This document shows positions 9,690 through 20,389 of a stretch of DNA of 64,000 bases, piece after piece; position 1 is the stretch's first letter; the number at the start of each line of letters is the position of its first letter. The DNA is taken from the NCBI GenBank assembly GCA_916613615.1, contig OU744724.1, positions 18,276,171 to 18,340,170 on the forward strand, written 5' to 3'. The stretch comes from Steromphala cineraria (Eukaryota > Mollusca > Gastropoda > Trochida > Trochidae). Under the pieces are notes generated by a model. That model was not told where the DNA came from and did not search any database. It saw nothing but the letters and a program-made list of their open reading frames with translations. Position numbers and translations under genes: made by a program.

Positions 9690-11498
9690 TTGCCGCCGGG
9701 CGCCAAATGGGCTGACATTTGCAATGCTGCAACCGATTCCACAGAATTTGACCTGGAATATGATCACCGTTATAACCTGCTACTAGGCGCCAAATGGGCT
9801 GACCTATGCAATGATGTAACCCATTCCAAAGAAATTGACCTGGAATACGACCATCGTTATAACTTGCCGCCTGGTGCCAAATGGGCTGACATATGTAATG
9901 CTGAGCCAAATTATGTGGAGCAGAAAGAACTAGGAGCAAAACTGCCTGTGATGGATTCGACAGACTTTGAACTCCACTTCGATCCTCGATTTAACTTAAA
10001 GCCAGGAACCAATTGGGTTGATGTTTGTGCCGATGGTGATCATTGCAAACAGTTCCATGTATCTGTACGTGAACTAGCTGCAAATGCGTCTGGGTGGAAT
10101 ACAACAAACATTGCGACAACTTACGCAGCCAGATCTGCAGAAAGCATTGCTGCAGAAACTCCAACAGCTCTTGATGCAAACAGGGCCACAGAAAACTTTG
10201 CCACAGAGCTTCGCGATATAACCAGATCGACAGAAGGCATTCCTGCATCAAGTCCTGCATCTCTAGATGCAACCAGATCCACAGAAGACATCGTTGCAAA
10301 GAGTCCTACAGCCTTTGAGAAAGATCTGGGAGCTAAATTGTCTGTGCTGGATTCGGTAGACTTTGAAATCCACTTCGACCCTCAATTTAACTTAAAGCCA
10401 GGAACCAAATGGGTCGATGTTTGTGCCGGTGGTGATTATAACGCTCACACAGACATATCTATAGAGAACATTGCTGCAGAAACTCCAGCAGCTCTTGATG
10501 CCAACATGACCACAGAAGAATTAGCTGAAGGGCTTCCTAATGGAACCAGATCAACAGATGGCATCCCCGCAGAGAGTCCCTCAACTCCTAATGCAACCTG
10601 TTTCACAGAAAACATTGTTGCAAAGAGTGCCTCAGCTCTTGATACAACCGTATCCACAGAAGACATCACTGCAGAGAGTTCCTCAGCTCTTGATACAACC
10701 AGATCCACAGAGGACATTGCTGCAGAGAGTTCCTCAACTCCCGATGCAATCAGATCCACAGAAGACATTGCTGTTGATAGTTCCTCAGCAATTGATACAA
10801 CCAGGTCTACAGAAGACATCACTGCAGAGAGTTCCTCAGCTCTTGATACAACGAGATCCACAGAGGACATTGCTGCAGAGAGTTACTCAGCTCTTGATGC
10901 AACCAGATCCACAGAAGACGTTGCTGCTGATAGTTCCTTAGCTCTTGATGCAACCAGATCCACAGCAGACATTGCTGAAGAGAACCCTGCATCTCCTCAT
11001 GCAACTAGCTTTACAAATGAAGTTGTCGCAGAACGTCCTGCAGTTCTTGGACCAATCATAAATAATGACAGCTTTGATGATTGTGTCACTGAATCGTCCA
11101 GCAAGAAAGTTGGACATTTTGAACCATCCTCAATAACGGTTTCATGTAATGATACAGCAGCAGTCGTGAAGGACACAGATTCGTCTATTGTGGCGAGACC
11201 TGTTGTTGAAAGATCCAACGCATTGCCGTACTCAGTTATGCCTGTTGTTAGCTGGACAGATATCTGTCTTCATTCTACCGAGATGGAAAGTACTTTCAAT
11301 GGACGTGTCAATGAAAATATGTGTAGTATAGATGATGATGATGATGATGGTGATGATGATGGTGATGATGGTGATGGTGATGATTATAATGGTGATGATG
11401 ATGATCCGAGATATGGTTGCTATATTTGTACTGTTGCTCTGGTTAATCCAACAATATTCTCTCTTGCTGTTCTACTGTTTCTTCTTCTCCTCCTGTAA
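9690..11498 (+). CDS. open part of repeat protein, probably surface-anchored
   Basis: About 602 codons stay open, entered from upstream rather than at an ATG. The first 75 residues hold repeats of the pattern DLEYDHRYNLPPGAKWADIC. Related copies with FDPRFNLKPGTNWVDVC lie near residues 91-112 and 228-248, and a half copy (VVSWTDIC) near 520. Between about 170 and 450 run some twelve 17-residue units of the type TRSTEDIAAESSSALDT (51 bp period in DNA), rich in Ser, Thr, Ala and Glu. An Asp/Gly run follows at 548-572, and the chain ends in a hydrophobic tail (about 575-602, last residues LLFLLLLL) with nothing after it. Such a tail suggests a GPI-attachment signal or a membrane anchor, and the Ser/Thr repeats suggest O-glycosylation; both are inference. 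I do not recognise the family. Confidence 0.6.
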   Translation: MPPGAKWADICNAATDSTEFDLEYDHRYNLLLGAKWADLCNDVTHSKEIDLEYDHRYNLPPGAKWADICNAEPNYVEQKELGAKLPVMDSTDFELHFDPRFNLKPGTNWVDVCADGDHCKQFHVSVRELAANASGWNTTNIATTYAARSAESIAAETPTALDANRATENFATELRDITRSTEGIPASSPASLDATRSTEDIVAKSPTAFEKDLGAKLSVLDSVDFEIHFDPQFNLKPGTKWVDVCAGGDYNAHTDISIENIAAETPAALDANMTTEELAEGLPNGTRSTDGIPAESPSTPNATCFTENIVAKSASALDTTVSTEDITAESSSALDTTRSTEDIAAESSSTPDAIRSTEDIAVDSSSAIDTTRSTEDITAESSSALDTTRSTEDIAAESYSALDATRSTEDVAADSSLALDATRSTADIAEENPASPHATSFTNEVVAERPAVLGPIINNDSFDDCVTESSSKKVGHFEPSSITVSCNDTAAVVKDTDSSIVARPVVERSNALPYSVMPVVSWTDICLHSTEMESTFNGRVNENMCSIDDDDDDGDDDGDDGDGDDYNGDDDDPRYGCYICTVALVNPTIFSLAVLLFLLLLL

Positions 11499-11649
11499 AA
11501 TATGTTCTTCAATCTGTTACATGTTGAATAAAGTATGTTTAGAATAAAAAACGAGTTTTCTTTGTCATAAGATCCCAACCATGACAGTCAGATGCATATA
11601 ATTGTCATTCACTTTATCAACAATAACATTGTAAAAATAATCACCAAAT

Positions 11650-12092
11650 CTACAATTTAGAATCCAGCTTTCTGGGCCTTGTGCTTCTGGAGAAGAAGGT
11701 GAAAATAGGTTTTAAGGGGGTGAACTCTGTTGCCCTTATAAGGGCCACAGGGACACCAAAGCTATGAATTATAATCTACACTAGTCGAGGAGTATGTGCA
11801 CAAGGTTTAAGATTTCTGGGCATTATGCTTCTGGAGAAGAAGATGGAAATAGGTTTTAAGAGCGTGGCTTCTGTGGCCTTTATTTGGCCTTAAGTCATGA
11901 GGTCACCAAAGCTATGAGTGATAATCAGCACTAGTCAAGGAGTATGTACACACGGTTTCAGATTTCTCGGCCTTATGCTTCTAGAGAAGAAGATGAAAAT
12001 AGGTTTTAAAGGCGTGGCTCCTGTGTCTCTTATTATAAGGTTCACAGGGTCACCAAAGCTAGAAATTATAATCTACACTAGTCGAGGAGTAT
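11650..12092 (+). repeat. tandem ~145 bp repeat, three copies
   Basis: Copies start near 11669, 11812 and 11958, each with a block like TTCTGGGCCTTATGCTTCTGG followed by AGAAGAAGNTGAAAATAGG, CACAGGGNCACCAAAGCTA and a CACTAGTCGAGGAGTAT-like end. A further copy with a longer tail is at 12963-13205, and an inverted, diverged one at about 19840-20030. This is a dispersed mobile repeat family; no coding capacity was seen. Confidence 0.75.
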
Positions 12093-12095
12093 TGT

Positions 12096-12270
12096 CGTAA
12101 GAAGCGCCAACCCGCATGAGGAAGGAGTTACCATCCTGCAGGGTGGCATCAGTCTAGACTTTATCCCAGGGAAGCTTGATGCTATAGGATCCAACCTCAG
12201 AGTTCTGGGAGAGCATCTAGTGAGACAGGCAGGAGTGGACAGAGATTTATTCGTTATGACATCAGAGTAG
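12096..12270 (+). CDS. orphan coding segment, unrecognised
   Basis: About 58 codons end at TAG 12268-12270, with strongly protein-like content: ANPHEEGVTILQGGISLDF, then GKLDAIGSNLRVLGEHLVRQ and VDRDLFVMTSE. Upstream it abuts the 145 bp repeat family without a splice acceptor or start codon. It therefore looks like the 3' end of a gene whose earlier part was replaced or lies beyond the repeats. I do not recognise the family. Confidence 0.35.
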
Positions 12271-12330
12271 GTGTTACAAAAGTAAAGAGGGGGACATCAG
12301 CTGTGACGTTGACGACACATGGAGGCGAAT

Positions 12331-12585
12331 GCCTCATTGCCCATAGCCCACTTGCTGATTCAACTCTCGAAAATCCACTCTATGTTCCACTCTATATTCC
12401 ACTGATTGAAATTTAATGCCTCATGGCCCATGCCCCACTTGCTGATTCCACTCTCGAAAATCCACTCTATGTTCCACTCTATATTCCACTGATTGGAATT
12501 TAATGCCTCATGGCCCATGCCCCACTTGCTGATTCCACTCTCGAAAATCCACTCTATGTTTCACTGATTGGAATTTCTGAACAGC
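12331..12585 (+). repeat. 86 bp tandem repeat, three copies
   Basis: The block CCCACTTGCTGATTC, then CTCTCGAAAATCCACTCTATG and CACTGATTGGAATTT, recurs at about 12337, 12423 and 12509. The third copy is internally shortened. No coding capacity. Confidence 0.85.
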
Positions 12586-12962
12586 CCTATTTAAAGGGTA
12601 TATTTGACATTTGATTTTAGAGCCTTGAGCAAATAATATGTCAGCATAGGTTGTGATTGACATTCACTTCCTTGCGTCTAAATGATACAATTGCATATTT
12701 CAATAGCCCGAAGTGATTGACAATAAAGCATTGGACAATTACCGAAGTATATACAAAAATTACTGTTATAGATAGGTGATTGTCTAAGGCAACATCCTTA
12801 GACAATGGAACAAGGCAAAATCCTAAAAAAATGAAACAAAGTTTCTGTTGTGGTTTGACAAAATTACTTGAAAATATTGATAAACTTATTGATAGGAAAG
12901 TATGAAAATTATGGAGAATATAATATACATATATATAAGCACTATGATAGTATGTACACATT

Positions 12963-13205
12963 ACACTAGGTTTCAGATTTCTGGGCCTTATGCTTCTGGG
13001 GAAGAAGGTGAAAGGCTTGACCCCTGTGCCCCTTTTACGGGCCGACATAGGGGCAACAGAGTCACCAAAGCTATACATTAAGCGTCATGCTTATGAAGGG
13101 GAAGTCGAAGTAGACGTTTTCAAGCGGATGGACGGACGGACGGATGGACGCCGGACACAATGCAATGCCATAAGCCAAACGGGCCTTTCAGGCCAGCTGA
13201 TCTAA
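12963..13205 (+). repeat. dispersed repeat, full-length copy with GGAC tail
   Basis: This is the same family as 11650-12092. It adds a tail with GGACGGACGGACGGATGGACG and ends in CCTTTCAGGCCAGCTGATCT. The GGAC-rich end followed by a short palindrome is a common end structure of small mobile repeats in mollusc genomes. Confidence 0.6.
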
Positions 13206-13440
13206 AAATACATCAATCTTAACCTTCAGATCATGACTCCTCTTCGTTTTAATGATGTTCTAACATAATGTATAAAGGTGGAACTCTAAAACTGTCAAAG
13301 CATTCATAATAATTCGAAATAATTAGGTAACAAACTATTCAGTTTCAATTTATTGTTAAGCTACGTTGTGTGATCATAGTATAATGTCTTGTGAGACGAC
13401 TATCAGTGGTCAACCCCATTACCAGAATGCATCTCTATTA

Positions 13441-13712
13441 CCGTTCTCTCCCCACAGAGGCAGATCAAGTCAAGAAATGTTGATCAGCCTCTGTTGCGCC
13501 GAAATCCGTGGGTTCCGACATTTTCCCCTAGCGGGAAAAAAACTGCACCACAATCCATTTAAATGTCTTTATCAAATGACAACGCTTCTCCCATGGAAAG
13601 GGTGGTTCATATCACAATGCATTTGCCATGCTCAGTAGCCAAAATGATGATTTATAAACAGCGTCGCTGATTGCACAACTAATTTGATTGCCTCTAATCA
13701 GGCATCTTCCAT
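13441..13712. mobile_element. MITE family A copy 2, one end missing
   Basis: The left end CTCTCCCCACAGAGGCAGAT and the interior match copy 1 in inverted orientation (shared blocks include ACAACGCTTCTCCCATGGAA and CAGCGTCGCTGATTGCACAA). The second terminal repeat is absent after about 13712. Confidence 0.75.
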
Positions 13713-13769
13713 GCACTTCATTTCCTGGCTATGTATATTTTTCTTTCGATAACTGATTTATAACAAAAC

Positions 13770-14590
13770 TACGGAATCATCCTAATGTCCCAATCGAAAT
13801 TGATTTTTTATCACCTAAATTGGGAGATAGTAATTCCTAATTAGGAGATAAGTAACCCCTTATTAGGACTAAGTTATCACCTAGTTAGGAGATGCTTAGT
13901 CCTAGTAAGGACATAGCTATCTTTTAATTAGGAGATAAACAAATTGATAAGGACTTAGTATCTTCTAATTAGGACTTAGTATCTTCTAATTAGGACTAAA
14001 GTATCTACTAATTAGGTGATAGTTTCTCCTAATTAGGTGATAGTTTCTCCTAATTAGGAGATAGTTTTGTACTAATTAGGGGATAATTAAGTCCTAATTA
14101 GGTGAGGAGACGAAAAAAATTTATGACCGTGGCACTAGGCATACTCTCCCCAACTTTTTTCTCTATGTCACTGTTGTGAATTATGAGAAATAAAATTATG
14201 TTCTGACTGCTGTTCTGTTCTGTTCTGTTCCCACAGAGGCAGATCAAGTCGTGTTGATTTAGCCTGTGTTCTATATTACGCCGATCTTGTGGGATAGAAT
14301 GGGAGATGCCTGATTGGAGGCAATAAAAATTAGTTGTGCAATCAGCGATGCTGTTCTTAAATCATCATTTTGGCTACTGAAACAAGGCAAAGACATTGTG
14401 ATAGGAACCACCCTTTCCATGCGAAAAGCCTTGTCATTTGATAAAGAAATTTAAATGTATTGAGATGTAAAAATTTCCGAGAGGGGAAACTGCCGGAACC
14501 CACGGATTTCGGCGTAAAAGAACAGAGGCTAAATCAACATGACTTGATCTGCTTCTGCGGGGAGAGAATGGGCACTAGGATGCTTCCGTA
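13770..14590. mobile_element. second copy of the TAATTA-satellite transposon, hit by a MITE
   Basis: The left end TACGGAATCATCCTAATG is a decayed form of the 8955 terminus. CCTAATTAGG-type units follow at 13800-14105. The right terminal repeat is split: its inner part GTGGCACTAGG ends at 14139, and its outer part GCACTAGGATGCTTCCGTA ends at 14590, with MITE family A copy 3 in between. Older than the copy at 8955, because the flanks no longer match. Confidence 0.75.
14140..14570. mobile_element. MITE family A copy 3 nested in another transposon (9 bp TSD)
   Basis: The ends CATACTCTCCCC and GGGGAGAGAATG match the family termini. GGCACTAGG is repeated at 14131-14139 and 14571-14579, a 9 bp target duplication, the same length as for copy 1. 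About 75 bases of extra sequence with a TTCTG repeat sit just inside the left end. Confidence 0.8.
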
Positions 14591-15410
14591 GAGTACTAAA
14601 AATAAAATAAAAGGATTTTGTTTGAGGAAAAATGCCGCTATGTCTCTTCTGGCATTAATTTATAAAATTTATACTTTAACTTTAATTCTTATCAACTTGT
14701 GTAACGTTGTGATTAATATATTTGATATAAGAAGACGACTGGGTGATACATTTTTATATCCCATTTATATCCGACTAAAGGGAGGCAACTCTAAATCAGT
14801 CACCACACACCACGTTTGTTGATGTAGAACAGAGACAGAGTAGGGTGACACTGAGAAGGTAGATGTTAGGTTGTAACCCTCACAGTCTGTTTTTGGGTTT
14901 AACCAGCTAGGCATGTATGAATATTCATGAGATGGCAAATGATTGACAGATGTTCGCGTCGCGTGGTAAAGGCTACCGTAAAACATGTAATAAATATCTC
15001 TTGCTGTTACTTTTGGCATGCATGGTGTAAATCTACCGGTAGAGGGGTAGAGGAACGCATTTGGCTGTAAGTGCATATTTAATGCTTTTTAGATGTACAG
15101 ATCATACATTGATGAGCTTAAAAAATCATTATCTACTTCTTTTGAAATATAAAATATAAATATATATATATATTAATTTCATAGAAGACAATATACTAGA
15201 GCTTTTATCTTCGTTCATTTTTATTATTATTGTAGGTACTACGGTATCTTCAACTGTTGACAGCAGAGTTCAGCCAGGAACTCAATGGGGCGTGGCTTGA
15301 TACCTTCTGTGCTGTTTAACATGCGCTGCTGGTTAACAAGTATCACCAACCCACTGAGAATCGATATTATCACACAAATCAAAACAAAACATTGACAATC
15401 AACTGATGCA

Positions 15411-18297
15411 ATGAAAGCCATAGTCCAAAGAGTCATGAAGGCGAGTGTGACAGGTATTCGATAATATTAAAACTATTTTGACGATTCTAATTATTGCGGT
15501 TTTCTCAATATCTCCACAACAGTATTCTGTAAGAAATCATTTTTCACCTATCAATACATGATTCCTAAAAAAAATATCATCAAGGCCAATATTTCTGGAG
15601 TACGTATTCATTTAAAATGGCAGAAGCACTGGTTTTGAAATGTTATTTCTTCCAATTTTCTTTAAATACAAATGTAACAAAAATAATGTGGATGTATACT
15701 GTATGACAATAATTTCTTAAATTCCATAGAATTTATGCAAGCTATATATGGGGACTGGAAGTCAATGATGATTTATTAAGTGTTGGATCAATACATTGCT
15801 AACTGTATGTATCGAATAATTAATCCATCAATGTTCTATTCCAGTGAATGATGAGTTAGTGAGCTCTATAGGAAAAGGGCTGTGCGTCTTGGTTGGAATC
15901 TCCCGCTATGACACCCCGAAAGAAATGGAATATATGTAGGTTATACATTAGTTGCTTAATCAATTACTCATATGTCTTCCTTGCACTATTTTTTAATAAT
16001 ACTAGCTCCTTAATTGAAGTTTTAATATTTATCTCTAAATTTTCGTCATGTTTTTTTCTCTGATATTATGATTTGCAATCAATATTCCTTAAAGCATTAA
16101 TGTGAATAGTTACCTGTTGCTTGTTTTATGATTTAACCTTTAACTTTTGTTAATTGATTATTATTTTTTTATCAAATATCTCCCCTGTCAGTGTCCGAAA
16201 GGTTCTCAATCTACGTCTATTCGAAGATGACAATGGAAAACGATGGAGCAAGAACGTTATGGACAAACAGTATGAAATACTTTGTGTTAGTCAGGTGAGT
16301 AGATTTAACAGCCCAGCAATTAGTAATTTCAACCACCGATGTGACCTGGTGATTATATTCAAGTCAGGCATATTTTCATTGGAGCCATATTAAATGTAAG
16401 CATTCTGAAAAGAATTGAAACAAAACCATCATCAGTGTCCATATAGCCCATCCGCCAGTCCTTTAACTGGCTACTTTTTGCCAGGACTGGTAACTTTTCC
16501 AAAATTCATTTTCACCTAAGGAATTGTTCAATTAATTTTTCAGGACAGGCTAGGTTTCCAATCTATTTTATACACTGCCATCATCATCATCATAATTTCT
16601 TATTGTTGACAATGAAATACAGTCTCATAGGTATGGATGTATACCAGATCTAGAAGTTCTTAGAAAATGGAAATATTGAAAAGTTTTTTACGTTGCTGAC
16701 CCGGTTGCTAAGGCCATTATTTATTTGACCAAACATTCATTCAAGGCAGGTGAGTAATTGAGGATTAACCATACTTTGTTGACAGTTCACGCTGTGTGTG
16801 ACGCTAAAAGGAAACAAACCTGACTTCCACGAGGCCATGGGTCCAGACCTGTCTCAACAGATGTATGGGGAGTTCCTCAAACAACTCGGGGCTGCATACT
16901 CCCCCGATAAGATCAAAGGTAAACACGACGACCACTGCAAGTCCACCTCATTCAGTTTCACTCATTGACAGTTTCAAGCCTTGCTGCATTCAACCAGAAT
17001 TCAGGGTTGGAGTGCTGGACTTCATTGGCACTTATATAGGCACCTGGTCATAACAAGCCTTAAAAACCTGACTTAAAAGCCTAGAAATTCCACAGTCTAA
17101 GTAAACCTAGCCTCACTATTATCCGTTACACTGCTATACTGTATATATATATATACTGTTTACTTAGACTGCAGTGTAACGGATAATAGTGAGGCTAGGT
17201 TTACTTAGACTGAGAAATTCCAGAGCTAGAAATTAATTGACAATTTAATTGGGTATATACCAGCCTGGAAAAAGCCTGAAATATAGATACTTGGTCATAA
17301 AAAGTCTTAAAACTGAGTATAGCCTCAAAAAGCTTTGAAAATGACAAAAAAAATCTGGAAATTCACTAATAGCCACTCAAAGATTAGTAAAAAAATGGAT
17401 TTGCTTGTTTTTGGTGTTTTAGTACATCAAGAAATCTCTCTGTTATTCACTATTTCTTGTTGTTTACTTGAAAAATTGTACCAACACTCTTTTGATTAAA
17501 AGCTTGTGCTGAAAAGAGACAAGACGAAACAACTTTGAATTAGTCCGTGCTTGAAGCTAGCAAAAGTTTTGGTGTACTGTGTACCGGGTAATCAGTATAT
17601 ACACAGGAACTTTGTAATCCAACCGATATGTTATCTCATTGGGAAGCCAGCATCCCATCAGCATATCTTTGTCCTTTGCAACTTCATGAGCTCAGTTTTC
17701 TATTTTTCTTTTCTGCTCTAGTTTTTTTATCTCAATGTTCTTGCAGATGGAGAATTTGGTGCCTACATGCAAGTAAATATACAGAACGATGGACCAGTGA
17801 CAATTCCTCTAGAGTGTGTTCCTACAGTTCCAGTAAGTGCCTACCTGTACTTGTGAAACTCTAACTCTACTTTTATTTAAGGTTATAATTGTAAAGTAGA
17901 AATAAATAGAGAATACTAAACGACATCCCGTTTAATAACATTTTTATGAAACTAGTGAATGGATTGGTACCTACACATTTGCGAGTATCATAAAATATTA
18001 TCAAATAGGACAGATAGACTAAGAGGTTAGTATTTAATTTGTTATTGGCTCAAATAATTGTGTAATAAAAACAAAGAGTAATAAATATAATTATCTTGCA
18101 CTATCAGCAACAAAGTCCTCAAGTGATGCAGATGAAAGATCAACTTTCAAAACCAAGTTTTTAAAACTCTTGTCAACTATTTATTTCTATTTCAGAGTGA
18201 GAAAAAGACGACCGATAAGAAAGAGAAAAAGAGTGCGAAGAATTCAGCTGGCACGGACCAAACATCAGGGGACAGTGAACCTAAAGATACTTCATGA
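15411..18297 (+). CDS. DTD1: D-aminoacyl-tRNA deacylase 1
   Basis: Six exons join in phase: 15411-15453, 15845-15935, 16192-16294, 16786-16918, 17747-17832 and 18196-18297. They give 185 residues with ATG at 15411 and TGA at 18295-18297. The start MKAIVQRVMKASVT, the middle VRKVLNLRLFEDDNGKRWSK and MDKQYEILCVSQFTL, and FGAYMQVNIQNDGPVTI match metazoan DTD1. DTD1 hydrolyses D-aminoacyl (and glycyl) tRNA as a cytosolic homodimer and so keeps D-amino acids out of proteins. The SQFT motif (from residue 78, across the exon 3/4 border) and the Gly-Pro pair of NDGPVTI (about 139-140), which reaches into the partner's active site, are both present. The C-terminal Lys/Ser-rich tail (exon 6) is short and variable, as in relatives. 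Poly(A) signal AATAAA at 18336-18341. The gene looks intact. Confidence 0.95.
17092..17212. mobile_element. 121 bp hairpin MITE with 9 bp TSD, in DTD1 intron 4
   Basis: Perfect 42-base inverted arms (17091-17132 and 17171-17212; outer part CAGTCTAAGTAAACCTAGCC) flank a TATATA-rich loop. AGAAATTCC is directly repeated at 17083-17091 and 17213-17221. Perfect arms and an intact duplication point to recent insertion. Confidence 0.85.
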
Positions 18298-18385
18298 TGT
18301 GCAACTCATAGCTTGTATTTATTCTAAGACTTGTAAATAAAATCTTTTTATTTCAATTGTGTCAAAAATTCGAGTTGACACCTCC

Positions 18386-18570
18386 CATCCTGTCTCAGAG
18401 TACGAACGTTACACTAACTCCACTAATCTGTACCCTGGGCTCAGAAGCTAGATTCGCTCACGCGGCCCGACTTGGGATATAGCCAATCAAATAATTTTTT
18501 CGCCACCTTCTCGATAAAATTTCAACGAGAAAATGATTTGATTGGCTATATCCCAAGTCGGGCCGCGCCA
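18386..18570. mobile_element. MITE family B copy 1
   Basis: It contains the inverted pair GACTTGGGATATAGCCAATC / GATTGGCTATATCCCAAGTC around a short AT-rich centre, followed outward by sequence shared with copy 2 at 29355-29535 (TACCCTGGGCTCAGAAGC and CCTGTCTCAGAGTACGAA, in opposite orientation there). Confidence 0.7.
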
Positions 18571-19569
18571 GAGGTGTAACTTCCCGCTGACTCTCCACTT
18601 GCATAGGATGAAGGTTGAGCATCAGCGTTTACAGGATGAAGTCACCGTTAGTCTGAAGTTCAACATGCTTTATAGAGTAAGATGGCTGGTGAGTTGGGTC
18701 ATTTAGAGATAGATCCCTAGGGGGAGGTGGTTTGTAAGTCTGGTGGTTTATTAGTGCAGGGGGTAGCATGATTGATGGGCATTCTGATTAAAAATAGCCA
18801 AGATCTGAGGAATACAGGTTTCAAAATATACGGTCTATCAAGATACAAACTTATCCCACGGAGAGGCATTACCCCAACAAGGTCTGACTGCAGCCCAGTA
18901 GGTCGCATGTTCTGAGGTAGGTTCAACTAACCGATCCAAATTTTTCTGGCAAAAGCTTTAAGATATCATAAGCTAAGGGAAGTAACTCTTGTGAACCATG
19001 CTTTCAACATTACTGCTAGCTGTCTTCAAGTATGTTGATGATTGGTCTGCTAATGACTAAGTTTGCCTGTACTGGAAATGTGACCTTTTGGGCTGCCGTC
19101 AGACCTAGTGGAGAGCACATTGTATCTTGATAGTTACTATTTTGAATTTTTTCTTCTTTGGAAGTAGGTAAACTTCAAATTAGACTGGTTGATGGGTGCA
19201 TAGGGGAAGAGAGTTCTTAGGATGTTGCTTAAAATATTTGTTTTCTAAATTGTTTATTCAGTTTCACATTTTAGCTGTTGATGAAATTGTTTTTGTTTGA
19301 AAATAATTTGACATTTTCACAAAAGACAATGAGTTGCACAAATTACATTTAGAATACAACTAGAAAGTGTTTTTACTCGTAAAAACAGATGTCTCCCCCT
19401 TCCTCAAATGCTCCAAACCTCTAAACAATACTATCATAAAGCACCATTAATGTTCTCTTTATAATTCAACTTGAATAAATAACCTATCAACTCCATAATT
19501 GTAGCAAACAAAATATTCAAAATTCTAAATGATTTGATGCTGAAACCCTTGAAAAAGACTAAGTCCAAA

Positions 19570-19795
19570 TTGTTGCCATGGAAATAAAAAAATTAAATTA
19601 AAAAAAATCTATAACCTCCAAAAGGCACATCTACATGATATGGAGAGACAGTATACCAAGTTTGGTGATGATCGGTCACATAGTTTTAGAGATATGCTCC
19701 GGAAACGAAATGGGAACGCTGACGCCGACGCCGACGGGAACTCAGCTAAAACCAATATGTCTCCCAACCCTTCGGGGGGAGACTCTCGAAGTTAA
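19570..19795 (+). repeat. dispersed repeat with GACGCCGACGCCGACGG core
   Basis: Contains TACCAAGTTTGGTGATGATC, GACGCCGACGCCGACGG, ACCAATATGTCTCCC and a GGGGGAGAC end. The combination reads like a short interspersed mobile repeat; I see no open frame in it. Confidence 0.5.
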
Positions 19796-20389
19796 CAACC
19801 TCGAGTAAGTCCCAGTAGGAGTTATTTCTCTAAATTATAACATATGGACTAGTGAGGATTATGAATTGTAGCTTTGGGGACCCTGTTGCTCCTAATAAAG
19901 GCAACAGAAACGTCCTTCAAATCTATTTTCATCTTCTTCTCCTGAAGTATCAGGCCTAGAAAACTGAAACTTGTCGCCTACCAGGTATATACTTAATTTT
20001 ATGATTGGTGACCCTGTGGCCATCAAATTGGCCACACTCTACAGCATAATGGATAATTAAGCCTAATGAGCCACAGAGCCAATGCCGAATGGCTCTATTT
20101 TTGGATGTTTGTCAGACCAACTCACAAAACAGCTTGATTGACTTACCGGTACTAAAGTAGTTGTAGATAATATAAATTTTTTCAATGGAATTGCAAAGGG
20201 AGACTTTCAGAACATCTGGCATGAATGACTTCATATGTCCAAATTTTTATCTGTTTAATTCTACTCAATTTATGCCCTCAAGTCTTTCAAAAAACAACAA
20301 GAAACTAGATTAGCGTTTGCAGGACACCGCAAAAGCAGAGCAGCCCCGAAACTTGGGGTTTCGCCTTACCTTGTTCCGCCTGTTACAGG

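Larger units (their letters stand above)
7498..11498 (+). pseudogene. repeat-protein gene broken by a transposon and a 1-base loss
   Basis: Three exons join in phase. Exon A is 7498-7544 (AG/GTAAG borders), exon B 8407-8469 (AG/GTGAGT), and exon C starts at 8728. The merged reading gives CIVTLEQVLGSSTIRSP, then VVQLHGRTYSFSKDGQKIW and a Cys-containing linker, then the first copy of a motif ending HEPGTKWSEIC. Exon C is cut at 8954 by a 688 bp transposon that adds ten foreign codons and a stop at 8979-8981. Reading resumes at 9649 in the original frame, but one base is missing near 9689 relative to the sister repeats, shifting into the frame that stays open from 9690 to 11498. A poly(A) signal AATAAA is at 11527-11532. 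The first exons (start codon, signal peptide) were not found. Either this allele is inactivated, recently since 600 codons remain open, or the 1-base loss is an assembly error. Confidence 0.6.

Noticed and set aside
9565..11218. Antisense frames opposite the repeat-protein gene
   Set aside because: They are by-products of the codon-biased 51 bp repeat. The plus frame has the domain repeats, hydrophobic tail and poly(A) signal.
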